Shown piece by piece: positions 1 to 8,219 of a stretch of DNA of 48,418 nucleotides. The DNA comes from Pleurocapsales cyanobacterium LEGE 06147. Lineage in GTDB: Bacteria > Cyanobacteriota > Cyanobacteriia > Cyanobacteriales > Xenococcaceae. Both the position numbers and the translations under genes were made by a program. The notes below the pieces were generated by a model. The model was not told the DNA's origin and did not search any database. It was given only the letters and a program-made list of their open reading frames with translations. The stretch spans positions 1 to 48,418 of the forward strand of contig JADEWQ010000038.1 in assembly GCA_015207585.1 (NCBI GenBank), read 5' to 3'. Within the stretch, counting starts at the first letter, position 1, and every line of letters starts with the position of its first letter.

Positions 1-153
1 TTCCGGGCTGAGTTGACTTGGCCGTCCTGTTTTTTGTTTTGGTTGGCTGGGCGAGCGCACTACCTCGAGCATTTGGTTAAAAGTATCCGGACGTACGCCA
101 CATAAGCGTTTAAAGTCTTCTGGCTTCGGACTTTTTACCTGTTCGTAGGTCAT
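1..153 (-). CDS. IS5 family transposase, N-terminal 51 residues (partial)
   Basis: The reading frame opens with ATG at 153 and stays open for 51 codons to the window edge. The protein begins MTYEQVKSPKPEDFKRLCGV and continues through a TFNQMLEVV segment to a GRPSQLS motif. This is the N-terminal helix-turn-helix region typical of cyanobacterial IS5-type transposases, which read YEQIKKLKPEEFKRLCGV and then GRPPKLS. The DDE catalytic domain lies outside the window, so whether the copy is intact cannot be judged. Confidence 0.75.
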   Translation of the reverse strand, partial: MTYEQVKSPKPEDFKRLCGVRPDTFNQMLEVVRSPSQPKQKTGRPSQLSPE

Positions 154-211
154 AGATGCTACTCAACTCTAACTTACTTGTCCCACACATCTAGAACTTT
201 TGCCAGAGGTC
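1..211 (-). mobile_element. IS5-type insertion sequence, truncated by the window edge
   Basis: This is the end of an insertion sequence that runs off the left edge. The transposase start codon lies at 153. Beyond it, on the outer side, is a terminal-repeat-like sequence (AGACCTCTGGCAAAAGTTC read on the minus strand, about 194-212) that resembles IS5-group ends. A TNA-type target duplication (TAA) would put the boundary near 211. The boundary is inferred; the other end is outside the window. Confidence 0.5.
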
Positions 212-362
212 TAATAATCAGTAGTCCGAAGCTGAGCCTGAAGTTGAGAACAGGCGTTAGGCGAGCATACTTACAAAAATCGAATAGAAGCCTACATCCT
301 TTTAGCGTTAGTCGCAGCCATGAGTTCCTCAGCCTGGAGGATAAAGTAGGAGTGGTAAGGTT

Positions 363-392
363 CCCCGTAAAGTAACGGGGATTTTATATTTT
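363..392 (+). terminator. Rho-independent-type hairpin
   Basis: CCCCGT (363-368), loop AAAGTA, ACGGGG (375-380), followed by ATTTTATATTTT. It has the form of an intrinsic terminator, but no convincing gene ends just before it on the plus strand. It may belong to a mobile-element remnant between the IS end and the DUF2267 gene. Confidence 0.45.
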
Positions 393-412
393 ATGGCGAT
401 CGCTTTAGCAAG

Positions 413-793
413 TTATGCGCCCTGTAAAACAGATGCCCAATCGGAGGGTAAGTGAGATTGAATTTCGTTGACTGTTTCATTACCAACGGCATCTTTAGTA
501 AGATGAAAAACTCGGTTAGCCAATGTTCGAGCTTGCTCCACACTCAGCTTAAATTGAGTACTAATTTCCTCAAAAAATTGGTCGACCGAAATATTAATAA
601 TTCGTTGTTGATGGCTGCGAAGCTTCTCTAGGGTTAATGGTTCTGGCAGTTGTTCGGTAAGTTTCTGAGCGTCAGATTCTTCCATGCGACTGGCTAAAAT
701 GCCGAGAACTGCTTTAACTGCTGCATCAGCCGTATCTCGCTCGGAAATAAAGTCTAGATTTTCAACTTCTTGGGTAAATTGTTGGTATTCCAT
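413..793 (-). CDS. DUF2267 domain protein
   Basis: A 126-residue soluble, mostly helical protein. It opens with MEYQQFTQEVENL and contains the A..AV.AVLGILASRM...DA..L..QLPEPL pattern characteristic of DUF2267, followed by a second half built on the same helical plan (FEEISTQFKLSVEQARTLANRVFHLTKDAVG). The domain fills the whole protein. In bacteria this family is often found next to stress genes; its biochemical role is unknown. The start is preceded on the minus strand by GGAGGTTTTCT, a good ribosome binding site. It stands alone, with AT-rich spacer upstream. Confidence 0.85.
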   Translation of the reverse strand: MEYQQFTQEVENLDFISERDTADAAVKAVLGILASRMEESDAQKLTEQLPEPLTLEKLRSHQQRIINISVDQFFEEISTQFKLSVEQARTLANRVFHLTKDAVGNETVNEIQSHLPSDWASVLQGA

Positions 794-1438
794 AGAAAAC
801 CTCCAAACAACTATTTCAAAATGATGACCTAGATGCGTGCGATCGTCTTATTCAAAGTGAGAAAAATTAGGCATAGATTTGCTATCTAGCGTAAGAACTT
901 CCTGTATATTTGCGTTGTCTTGCATCTGTCAAAACTGAGTTGTATTAAGTTTGTTGTAATCAGCTTTACCTTATTTAAGCTTTACCATTTAGCTTGGATT
1001 GATTCAAATCAGCACTATACAATAAATTTGCTCTATCAAGTCAACACAATATATATTGAGCATATATTAAGTCGACACTTGACAAATCAACATCTTCAAC
1101 TAAAAATTTTAACGAGCGAAACTGAGTTAGTTTCTCTATCAAAAGGTTTATTTTATTAAAATACAAAGTCAAGTCACTACAATGAAGTTGAAAGATGCGC
1201 TCGATACTTCGATGAGTCAAGCCTGAATATTCTCAAAAGGAATGAGGTTGCGTTCGGGCATAATTTCTTCGCCAGGTTCGGCTCTAGCGTGAGCGATCAC
1301 ATAAATTTTATACATTTATAGCGAAGAATTTGAAGACATGGACAATGAAGAAATTGTAAATAAAACAGTTTATGTAGATAGGCACGCGATCGCCAAGCTA
1401 GATAGATACTTTTAATCTTTTTTAGACATCCTAAATCT
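794..1438. other. AT-rich spacer with no convincing gene
   Basis: This 645-base stretch holds only weak, low-complexity reading frames, including a 79-codon plus-strand frame at 920-1159 whose composition looks non-coding. The one item with protein-like composition is a 32-residue frame on the minus strand (1217-1315), MYKIYVIAHARAEPGEEIMP followed by ERNLIPFENIQA. It might be a remnant of a larger gene; I do not recognise it. Confidence 0.5.
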
Positions 1439-1669
1439 TTAATCGATCTCAGTAGGGTTTTGACGCTCCACTAACTTTTCTACAGAATCGGCCAATTTTT
1501 CCATTGCCTCAGTCTGTCGTTCTAGCTGCTCTGATTGCTTTTGTAGTTCTTGTTGTTGCTTTGTTTGAGAGAGCGCGTTACTTGTATTGGGAATAAAATA
1601 TTCACAGCCTGATAATAGAACGCATATTAGCATCCCAATAATAACAACATAATTTACAGCACGACGCAT
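1439..1669 (-). CDS. Small predicted lipoprotein with coiled coil
   Basis: 76 residues. The N-terminus has a positive start (MRR), a hydrophobic stretch and a lipobox LLSGC with Cys22, so the mature protein is probably lipid-anchored. Residues about 35-70 are rich in Gln, Glu, Leu and Lys with heptad spacing (QQELQKQSEQLERQTEAMEK), which predicts a coiled coil. The start is supported by AAGGAG about ten bases upstream on the minus strand. No enzymatic motif is visible. Size and shape resemble Lpp-like or other small envelope proteins, but no specific function can be named. Confidence 0.7.
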   Translation of the reverse strand: MRRAVNYVVIIGMLICVLLSGCEYFIPNTSNALSQTKQQQELQKQSEQLERQTEAMEKLADSVEKLVERQNPTEID

Positions 1670-2023
1670 AGTATATTTACTCCTTCAAACTAGTATCGAA
1701 TACCTAAACAAAATTAATTACACATTCTCTACCCTGTTTCCTTGCACTAAATCTAAATAAAGATGAGCCTATTGGCGATCGCGTACAGTTTAAGTCTAGA
1801 AATTTAGACAACCCCCTTACTTCTAGCTAAAGCAATGCAATACTAATTAGCTGCTTCTGTCTTGTGGATGATGTCAATTGTCAATCTATCGAATAGGGTT
1901 TTAAGCATCTAAAAAAAGCCAGAAAGCTGTTTCAAATAAATCTAATTTTTGAAAGATTTCTACCCCTTCAATTTTGGATAAACTGTGCCGAAAGAACCAT
2001 GTCGATTTCGAGGAGATAGCTTT
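1670..2023. other. Intergenic region upstream of the YdaT-like gene
   Basis: AT-rich spacer between the divergent lipoprotein gene and the DUF2188 gene. It contains one HIP1 octamer (about 1773) and a short imperfect hairpin, GTCTA-gaaatt-TAGAC. It presumably holds the promoters of both genes, but I could not assign -10/-35 elements with confidence. Nothing else seen. Confidence 0.4.
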
Positions 2024-2458
2024 ATGCCTTGGACTTATGATGATTATCCAACTTCTATGAAAAATTTAACTGCAGAGGTGCGGCGAAAAGCGATTGATAT
2101 TGCTAATGCTCTATTAGATGATGGTTATGAAGAAGGACGTGCCATCGCGATCGCTACTGCCCAGGCGAAAAAATGGGCAAAACGTCGGGATAAGCAAATT
2201 GCCAAAAAGAATACGGGTGGTTCTACAGGTCAAGCCGTTGCACCAGAGTCTGAAAAGGGCGACGGTGAATCCATTCACGTTGTTCCTGACCCTAAACGAG
2301 AAGGCTGGATTGCAACCCAAAAGCAGAAACGGATTGCTCAGGGGAAAGAAAAAGCAGATGTAATTAATAAAGCCCAAGAAAAAGCAAAGGCACAAAAGAC
2401 TGAGCTTTGCATCCACAATGAGCAAGGTAAAGTTATTGAGGAAAAAGATTATTCCTAA
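2024..2458 (+). CDS. YdaT/DUF2188 family protein
   Basis: 144 residues if started at ATG 2024, which has GAGGAG seven bases upstream; a GTG at 1985 would add 13 residues but lacks a site. The first half (MPWTYDDYPTSMKNLTAEVR then KAIDIANALLDDGYEEGRAIAIATAQA) matches the short YdaT-type domain found in phage-like and stress proteins. The C-terminal half (HVVPDPKREGWIA....KADVINKAQEKAKAQKTELCIHN..GKVIEEKDY) fits DUF2188. The middle is basic (KKWAKRRDKQIAKK). Function is unknown; the fold suggests a small stress-associated protein. Confidence 0.8.
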   Translation: MPWTYDDYPTSMKNLTAEVRRKAIDIANALLDDGYEEGRAIAIATAQAKKWAKRRDKQIAKKNTGGSTGQAVAPESEKGDGESIHVVPDPKREGWIATQKQKRIAQGKEKADVINKAQEKAKAQKTELCIHNEQGKVIEEKDYS

Positions 2459-2506
2459 TCAAGAAAAGTTGGAAAAATAAGTAATCTTGCTCTCTCGAGC
2501 GAGCCT

Positions 2507-3631
2507 CTACCGTTCCTCTAAATCTCGCCTACGCCGCAGCCAGCTAGCCACATCATTAGCAGTAATGATACCTACTAAATGACTATTTTGAGTGACCAAT
2601 ACGCGCCGCGCTCCCGATTCTTCCATTTTTTGTAAGACTTGAGTCATTTTCTCGTCGGGACGAACGATGACACTGTCCCGAGCAGGTTTCATGGTATTTT
2701 CTACCGTGCGTACTTTCCATTCCTCTCGTGGGGTTTCCTTAACCTGATTCAGGGTGATGATTCCTACCGGATGGTCATCTTGAATAACTGGAAAAGCTTG
2801 ATAGCGCCGTCGTAAGAAGTACTCATCAACTAGGGTTTGGAGACTCAAATCTGGTGGTACAGTTTCGGGGTGAGGCGTCATCAATTCACGCGCCCGTACC
2901 CCCTCTAAACTCGATTGGATCAAAAGCTGCTGGTAGCCCATCTCTGCGGCATTGTTCAAAAACCAGCCGATTAAAATCAACCACAAACCGCCTAAGAGAT
3001 TACCTCCAAACAACTGCACCACTCCGAAGGCAATAATCAGGTAACTCAGCAATTTTCCACCCCAAGAGGCAACCCGGGTCGCTTTTTTCAAGCTACCAGT
3101 CACTTTCCAAACTATAGAACGAAACAGGCGACCCCCATCGAGAGGAAAGCCAGGAAGCAAGTTGAAAATCGCTAACGCCAGGTTAATCGCTGCCAGATAT
3201 CTAACTACGCCAATTATAGCAACGGTCCACTCAGCAGTTCTGCCCCACCACCAAATCAAACCAAATAACGCAGCAAGTACTAAACTGACTAACGGACCAA
3301 TACCAGCAATCTGAAACTCATCGCCAGGGCTCTCAGCGTCCATACGAGTCTTGGATATTCCGCCAAAAACAAATAGCGTAATTCCCTCTACCGGAATTCC
3401 CTTAGCTCTTGCGACTAGAGAGTGAGAGAGTTCGTGAGCCACGAGTGAAGCAAAAAACAACAGCGTTCCCACCACTCCCATGGCAATATAGGTAGCAGTA
3501 GAAAGCCCCGGATAGTTTTCCGGGAAGAGACCGGCGGTTAAAGTCCACAGGATTAAAAAGAAGATAATAAACCAGGAAAGATCGACTCGAATCTCAAAGC
3601 CGAAGATTGAACCTAGTCGAAAACTTTGCAT
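2507..3631 (-). CDS. Site-2 protease family (M50) metalloprotease with CBS pair
   Basis: 374 residues from MQSFRLGSIFGF, the usual start in this family; an upstream in-frame ATG would add 14 residues. It is an intramembrane zinc protease. Transmembrane helices hold the HELSH motif (His66, Glu67, His70), and the third metal ligand lies in NLLPGFPLDGGR (Asp165). About five hydrophobic segments occupy residues 18-230. Residues about 245-365 form two CBS domains (ELMTPHPETVPPD.SL..L, then VIVRPDEKMTQVLQKMEESG), which usually bind adenine nucleotides and regulate activity. Such proteins cleave membrane-bound regulators; the substrate here is unknown. It is transcribed toward the YdaT-like gene. 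Confidence 0.88.
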   Translation of the reverse strand: MQSFRLGSIFGFEIRVDLSWFIIFFLILWTLTAGLFPENYPGLSTATYIAMGVVGTLLFFASLVAHELSHSLVARAKGIPVEGITLFVFGGISKTRMDAESPGDEFQIAGIGPLVSLVLAALFGLIWWWGRTAEWTVAIIGVVRYLAAINLALAIFNLLPGFPLDGGRLFRSIVWKVTGSLKKATRVASWGGKLLSYLIIAFGVVQLFGGNLLGGLWLILIGWFLNNAAEMGYQQLLIQSSLEGVRARELMTPHPETVPPDLSLQTLVDEYFLRRRYQAFPVIQDDHPVGIITLNQVKETPREEWKVRTVENTMKPARDSVIVRPDEKMTQVLQKMEESGARRVLVTQNSHLVGIITANDVASWLRRRRDLEER

Positions 3632-3819
3632 AGTCTTTAATTCAGCACGTTTGAGCAAGTGCATATCGCACATCAGGATTGTCTAGTTCGATCGAGGCGA
3701 TATCAACCATCTTTAGATAGAGATTTGCTTTTGTTTTGTGGCGATGGAGATAAATACCAATCCCTGACACCACTTTATTCCAACTTTTGAAACTGAAGTA
3801 GAGTTATAAAATCCCTACC

Positions 3820-4125
3820 ATGAATATTTTATTGACTCTGATTATTCACTTGTTGATTGGGGGTGCGATCGCTTATTTCATTAAACCCTGGCACGCCCTC
3901 ATCGCTGGTATCATTGGTGCAGTTGCAGGTATCTTTTTTACTTTCCTATTCAATATGGAATTACCTCAACCTCAACTCTCCAATTTATTAACTAGTGCGG
4001 GTATCGCTAGTTTTTATGCTGCTTTATGCGCCTTTTTAGCAGGTGTGAGCTCTGAGAAAAACCATCGGCGGAAAAGAGAAGCCAATCGAGTCAACTCAGA
4101 ACCTGAAAGGACTTTTCGGCGATGA
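3820..4125 (+). CDS. Small multispanning membrane protein
   Basis: 101 residues with three hydrophobic segments (about 3-21, 24-46 and 57-76), including Gly/Ala-rich helices such as ALIAGIIGAVAGIFF, and a highly basic cytoplasmic tail (KNHRRKREANRVNSEPERTFRR). The layout recalls small GlsB/YeaQ-type membrane proteins, but I cannot assign it to that family. It is divergent from the M50 protease gene with a 190-base spacer. Confidence 0.6.
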   Translation: MNILLTLIIHLLIGGAIAYFIKPWHALIAGIIGAVAGIFFTFLFNMELPQPQLSNLLTSAGIASFYAALCAFLAGVSSEKNHRRKREANRVNSEPERTFRR

Positions 4126-4221
4126 TGATATTTACAGCTTAGAAGGTGAGAATGTAGCGATCGCAATTGATTTTATTGATTTTGTTGAGGAATTTAAATA
4201 TTTTTTGAGCAAATTATATTT

Positions 4222-5295
4222 CTAGTTTATTTTGGCTAGTTCTTCTGTTGTTGTGTTCGTTTCCTCCGATTGTTCCTGAAGAATAGCTATTAAACTTTTA
4301 ATAAAACTGGCTACGGGAACGGCTACCAATAAACCCAAAAAACCGGCAATTTTCGCTCCTGTAAGTAAAGAAAGCAAAACCAAGACGGGATTGAGTCCGG
4401 TAAAACCTCCTAACAAACGAGGAGCGATCGCACTTTCGACTACCTGATCGATAATAGTCGCTACTACTAACACTCTTACCCCTAGCCAAATACTTTTGAG
4501 AGTAACTAAAGAACTGACGATCGCAATACTCAAAGCACCCCCAAAAGGGAAAAATGCCATTGCCCCTACTCCCAAACCAAACAGCAATCCAAAGGGAACT
4601 TGAATAATTACAAAAGCAACCGTCATTGCCAATCCCATCGTCGCTGCTACCGTTGCCTGACCGATAAAATAGTTATGAAAAGTTTGTCTAACTAACTGAC
4701 GTAGTTGTTCGCCTAGATTAGGTGGCAGCAGTTGATACAATCCATTCCATAATTCTGAACCGTGCAGCAGCATGTAGAAAGTTAACACAATTGTGAGAAT
4801 CAAATCGAGAACGCTACCGACTGCTGAAAATACACCACTAAGAATTTGTCCGCTTAACTGTTGTAGTTGACTGGACAAACGTCCGAGTAATTGCGTCGCT
4901 ACGGTACTTAGACTGAGTGGAAAATTGCGCTCATTGGTCCAGGTTTCCAAAGCTTTAATTTGCTGGCTACCAGAATCAATCCAACTGGGTAAGCGTTGCA
5001 GCAGTCCATTAAATTGATTAATTACTATGGGAAATAGCGTTACTCCCAGAATGCCTACTAACAACATACCTAGAAGCAAGACAATTAAAATAGCTAACGC
5101 CCGATTAAACTTCCATTTTTCTAACTGCCGAACCGGATAGTCAAAAATAAAAGACAACAAGCTGGCAGCAACAAAAATATTAATTAAAGAGCGAAAATAC
5201 TGAAAAACTACCAATAAAAGCCAGCCATTAAGCACGACTATCGGGATAACTAATCCCACAATTAACCACCGTGGTAATTTATTAGTTGATTTCAT
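4222..5295 (-). CDS. AI-2E family transporter (PerM/UPF0118)
   Basis: 357-residue inner-membrane protein. The order of features matches the AI-2E/PerM family: N-terminal paired helices (LIVGLVIPIVVLNGWLLLVV and the following segment), a soluble insert of about 80 residues (QFNGLLQRLPSWID...), then a C-terminal helix bundle with GLLFGLGVGAMAFFPFGGAL and the family signature VVESAIAPRLLGG..GLNPVLVLLSLL. Family members have been linked to export of signalling molecules or to sodium/proton exchange; the substrate here cannot be read. The C-terminal tail (QEQSEETNTTTEELAKIN) is acidic and cytoplasmic. Confidence 0.88.
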   Translation of the reverse strand: MKSTNKLPRWLIVGLVIPIVVLNGWLLLVVFQYFRSLINIFVAASLLSFIFDYPVRQLEKWKFNRALAILIVLLLGMLLVGILGVTLFPIVINQFNGLLQRLPSWIDSGSQQIKALETWTNERNFPLSLSTVATQLLGRLSSQLQQLSGQILSGVFSAVGSVLDLILTIVLTFYMLLHGSELWNGLYQLLPPNLGEQLRQLVRQTFHNYFIGQATVAATMGLAMTVAFVIIQVPFGLLFGLGVGAMAFFPFGGALSIAIVSSLVTLKSIWLGVRVLVVATIIDQVVESAIAPRLLGGFTGLNPVLVLLSLLTGAKIAGFLGLLVAVPVASFIKSLIAILQEQSEETNTTTEELAKIN

Positions 5296-5346
5296 TAATC
5301 GTTTGCTAAATCAAGCTTTATAGCCTGTATAATACCTGTACAAAAC

Positions 5347-5373
5347 CCTTTGCGTCCTTTGCGCCTTTGCGTG
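5347..5373. repeat. TTTGCG short tandem repeat
   Basis: Three near-tandem copies of CTTTGCG(T/C) lie in the spacer between the AI-2E transporter and rlmD. Repeats of this type are scattered widely in cyanobacterial genomes. No function can be assigned. Confidence 0.5.
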
Positions 5374-5391
5374 AGGCTAAATTAATTTTCA

Positions 5392-6783
5392 TTACGCGAA
5401 CTTGAACTGATCGAGCCTACTTAATACAGCAGCGCATTCGACATGAGTAGTTTGGGGAAAAAAATCAGCAGGTTGAACGAAATCGAGTTGATAATCACCA
5501 GATTTACATAAAAGTTTAAGGTCTCTAGCAAGGGTAGTGGGTTGACAACTTATATAGACAATACGAGATGGTTTAAAAGTTAGTAAAGCATCAATGACCG
5601 CAGGAGCGCATCCTTTGCGAGGAGGGTCGAGGAATACTATATCTGGATCTGGCTTAACTTTTAGTTGGTGCAAGATTTTCTCTACCGCTCCAGCCATAAA
5701 AGTTACATTGGCGATCGCATTAATTTCGGCATTGTGTTTGGCTTGAGCTACAGATGCCTGATATAGTTCGATCCCAATAGCCTGTCGAACTTTGCTAGCC
5801 AAAGGTAAGGTAAAAGTACCAATACCGCAGTAAGCATCAATTAAAACTTCATGTCCCTGTAAATCTAATTTTGCCTCAATAGTTTGCAAGAGCAATTCTG
5901 CCGCTTCGGTATTGATCTGAAAGAAAGTATCGGCACCAATGTGCAACTCCACTCCAGCAAAAATTTCTCGCAAGTAGGATCTTCCAGCAACGGTATGGGT
6001 TTCTCGACCAAAAATAACATTGGTACGAGCCCGATTATAATTGAGGCAAACTCCCACTAACTGAGGATACTGTTTTAACCAGGTTTGTGCTTGCTCTTTA
6101 AGATCGGGCAACTTCCACTCGGTACTAACAAGAGTTAGTAGCATTTCTCCAGTACGATTGCCGATTCGCAGGGACAGATGTCGTAATTGTCCTCGATGTT
6201 TTTTTTCATTGTAAATCGTCCAACCCCTTTGCTGGATATCTTTTTTAGTCTCGCTCAAAAGAGGATGCAAGCGAGCATCTTGTACGGGACACTGATTGAG
6301 ATTAACTAGTTGATGGCTACCTTTGCGGTAGTAACCGGCTTGGACTTTTCCTGTTGCCGAAATTCCTAACGGATAGGTTGATTTATTTCGATAATTGAGA
6401 GAATAAGCAGTAGACAAGATAGGAGCTACTTTAGGATGAGAAAAGCCGCCAATGCGCCTTAGAGCTTTAACTACTTGCTGGTGTTTTGCCTCAAGTTGAT
6501 ATTCCCAATCGATATGCTGCCACTGACAGCCACCGCATTTATCGGCAACTATACATCTAGAGCGAATGCGATGAGGAGAAGCTTCTAACAATTGAACGAG
6601 TTTGCCACGAGCATACTGAGATTTAACTTCTGTTAGACGCGCTACAATGCGATCGCCCGTAACCGTATCGGGAACAAAAATGACCTGTCCTCCGCATCTA
6701 CCGACTCCTTCACCGCTACTATTTAAGTCGGTAATCTCTAATTGGACTAACTTACCTTGCTGCCACTGCGACTGCTGTACCAT
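5392..6783 (-). CDS. rlmD: 23S rRNA (uracil-5-)-methyltransferase RlmD
   Basis: 463 residues from ATG at 6783; a GTG at 6801 would add six residues, but homologues start near MVQQSQWQQG. It methylates C5 of a uridine in 23S rRNA with S-adenosylmethionine. An N-terminal TRAM domain (about 8-68) is followed by the iron-sulfur cluster cysteines Cys77, Cys83, Cys86 (CIVADKCGGCQWQH) and Cys165. The SAM site is DAYCGIGTFTLPLA (316-329). LDPPRKGC and the catalytic YISCQPTTLARDL with Cys413 follow. A cyanobacterial genome often has one such enzyme, so the target could be U747 or U1939; RlmCD-type specificity is possible. Confidence 0.9.
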   Translation of the reverse strand: MVQQSQWQQGKLVQLEITDLNSSGEGVGRCGGQVIFVPDTVTGDRIVARLTEVKSQYARGKLVQLLEASPHRIRSRCIVADKCGGCQWQHIDWEYQLEAKHQQVVKALRRIGGFSHPKVAPILSTAYSLNYRNKSTYPLGISATGKVQAGYYRKGSHQLVNLNQCPVQDARLHPLLSETKKDIQQRGWTIYNEKKHRGQLRHLSLRIGNRTGEMLLTLVSTEWKLPDLKEQAQTWLKQYPQLVGVCLNYNRARTNVIFGRETHTVAGRSYLREIFAGVELHIGADTFFQINTEAAELLLQTIEAKLDLQGHEVLIDAYCGIGTFTLPLASKVRQAIGIELYQASVAQAKHNAEINAIANVTFMAGAVEKILHQLKVKPDPDIVFLDPPRKGCAPAVIDALLTFKPSRIVYISCQPTTLARDLKLLCKSGDYQLDFVQPADFFPQTTHVECAAVLSRLDQFKFA

Positions 6784-6811
6784 ACCATTTTGATATCTCA
6801 CCGCACAACCA

Positions 6812-6934
6812 CCTGGAACTCAATTTCCAGGCTCATATTATAAGTCTATTGAAATAGACTCCATTTGTGATTAAAAGTAGAGTTAAGTCCTCTTGAGAGG
6901 ACTTTTGCTATTAGCCAAGAAATTTATTTCTTGG
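6812..6934. repeat. Cluster of four short perfect hairpins
   Basis: Four inverted repeats lie one after another. They are CCTGGAA/TTCCAGG (6812-6831, 6-base loop), AGTCTATT/AATAGACT (6843-6860, 2-base loop), AAGTCCTCT/AGAGGACTT (6885-6904, 2-base loop) and CCAAGAAA/TTTCTTGG (6915-6934, 4-base loop). The third is followed by TTTTGCTATT. The density and perfection suggest a dispersed repeat element or a structured transcript rather than chance. Confidence 0.65.
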
Positions 6935-7298
6935 TGGTTTCAAAGATTTTTGAAGGCAGGTACGATCTAAATCAAAAGATTGATACGGAAAAAGCCAAAC
7001 AAGCTGCTTTAACTTTGATGATTTCTAAACATTAGAACTAGGATATTGCCTGTTCTAATGAAATTCAATTCTCAATGAGTAATCAGGTACGTTACCTATA
7101 GTAAGAATCGAGAGAGCTAGGGTTTTGCTTTTTGCTTTCATTTAATCTTACAATATTACGGCTTTAGGCAGTTCGATTTATTCAATTGTCGATTTTCCGT
7201 CAGCAATAATGACCGATCTCTTTTGTCACATTCGCTTGCACAAGGATGCGTTCCTTCGTATTTGCTCGGGACAAGGCTTGTGACTTTTATTTAACTTT
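6935..7298. other. Spacer with an unidentified short reading frame
   Basis: Between the hairpin cluster and the secreted-protein gene there is no full gene. A plus-strand frame ending at 7035 reads FEGRYDLNQKIDTEKAKQAA followed by LTLMISKH and a stop. Its composition is protein-like and it can be opened at a GTG at 6934, but there is no ribosome binding site. I do not recognise it; it may be a gene remnant. The rest is AT-rich with no visible structure. Confidence 0.35.
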
Positions 7299-7706
7299 TT
7301 ATTTTTGACTTCCCTCAACTTTTTGTCCTTCAACGTTTTTGAGAAAACCCTTTTTACTAGATGGCAAAGATTCATCTGGATTTGGTTTTTCTTTTACTTC
7401 ATTTGCCATATTTTTAAGTTTTTCACTAGCACTTTCTCTAGCTTTTTGTATTAATTCAGTACCGCTTTCTTCTTGACCAAATCCTTTATTAGTTTCTTCA
7501 ATATCTCGGTCTTCAAGTATTTTTTCAGAAGCTTTTTCAGCCTGTTGAGCGGTAGATTCAGAATTTAAAGATGCGGCAAATACTTTTTGATTGGATAAGC
7601 TAACCATAAAGACAAAGAGAATAATTGGTAGCACTAATATTTTAATAATTTGCCGTATTCTCTGGTTTTGAAAAAAAGGAATTGGCGATCGCATAAAATT
7701 ATTCAT
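7299..7706 (-). CDS. Secreted hydrophilic protein, unknown function
   Basis: 135 residues. The N-terminus carries a basic region (NQRIRQIIK), a hydrophobic core (ILVLPIILFVFMVSL) and a likely signal-peptidase site after VFAA. The mature part is charged, lacks cysteine and looks disordered or helical, with SEKLKNMANEVKEKPNPDES and several Lys/Glu-rich runs. It resembles small stress- or cold-induced secreted cyanobacterial proteins only in general shape; no family can be named. It lies just downstream, in the same direction, of the remnant M48 protease. Confidence 0.6.
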   Translation of the reverse strand: MNNFMRSPIPFFQNQRIRQIIKILVLPIILFVFMVSLSNQKVFAASLNSESTAQQAEKASEKILEDRDIEETNKGFGQEESGTELIQKARESASEKLKNMANEVKEKPNPDESLPSSKKGFLKNVEGQKVEGSQK

Positions 7707-7733
7707 TAGATTACTAATATTAATTTTGACTTT

Positions 7734-7931
7734 CTAAGCAGCTACAGAAGTTTTTTGTTGTGCTGCTAGTTCCCGTAACCGTCTGATGTGCTCTTCAGTG
7801 GGCGGATGAGTACGGAACAATGATTGTAAACCCTCGGTAGAAAGTGGATTAGCAATTAGTAGAGGTGAGAAGGCTCGATTGCCATTCATCGGGATTTGAC
7901 GACCTACGTTTCTAACTTTTCTAAGGCATTG
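7734..7931 (-). pseudogene. M48 family (HtpX-like) metallopeptidase, 3' fragment
   Basis: The minus-strand frame from 7931 down to the TAG at 7734 encodes LRKVRNVGRQIPMNGNRAFS, then PLLIANPLSTEGLQSLFRTH, PPTEEHIRRLRELAAQ. This matches the C-terminal end of HtpX-type zinc proteases, which have LRKLE..GR.IPM..NPA...L.I.NPL......LFSTHPPTEERI.RL. An in-frame TGA precedes it (7932-7934), and no HEXXH-containing part is found upstream. The remainder of the gene (about 220 residues) is missing, so this is a decayed copy left after a deletion. Confidence 0.8.
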
Positions 7932-8038
7932 TCATATAACAAACATAGCTTTACTCAACGAGGTCATTTTTTTTATTTAGTTATAGATTCTCAAATTCTC
8001 TGACTCTTATCCTCTATCCCACGAGTGAGCTTTATCAA

Positions 8039-8097
8039 AAAGCTATTAGCCTTTTTTCCCGATCGCTAAAAGCTAACAGCTAAAGGCTAATAGCTTT
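8039..8097. repeat. 16-bp inverted repeat upstream of the histidine kinase
   Basis: AAAGCTATTAGCCTTT (8039-8054) is repeated in perfect inverted orientation as AAAGGCTAATAGCTTT (8082-8097), separated by 27 bases that include a similar AAAAGCTAACAGCTAA stretch. It is probably one of the dispersed AGCTATTAGC-type repeats of cyanobacteria. It could fold in the leader of the histidine-kinase gene. Confidence 0.65.
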
Positions 8098-8219
8098 CAA
8101 TGTTCTCTTGGGAGTGTCGAGATCATATTTATTAAATTAATAAGTATTAAAAAAAATTGCAGCAGACATTGAGAGAAGATAATGATACATACACAACTTC
8201 TTTCGCCTAACCGACTGGT

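Noticed and set aside
178-375. 65-codon plus-strand frame next to the IS end
   Set aside because: Its start lies within the insertion-sequence end and it has no binding site. I considered the 3' end of a tnpB gene but could not match any TnpB motif, so it is not listed as a gene.
920-1159. 79-codon plus-strand frame in AT-rich DNA
   Set aside because: Composition is dominated by Leu, Ile, His and Ser as expected for AT-rich non-coding DNA, and no ribosome binding site precedes it.
5755-5785. tRNA-like GTTCGATCC sequence
   Set aside because: It lies inside the rlmD coding sequence and no acceptor or anticodon stem can be drawn around it. Similar short matches elsewhere also failed, so no tRNA is called.
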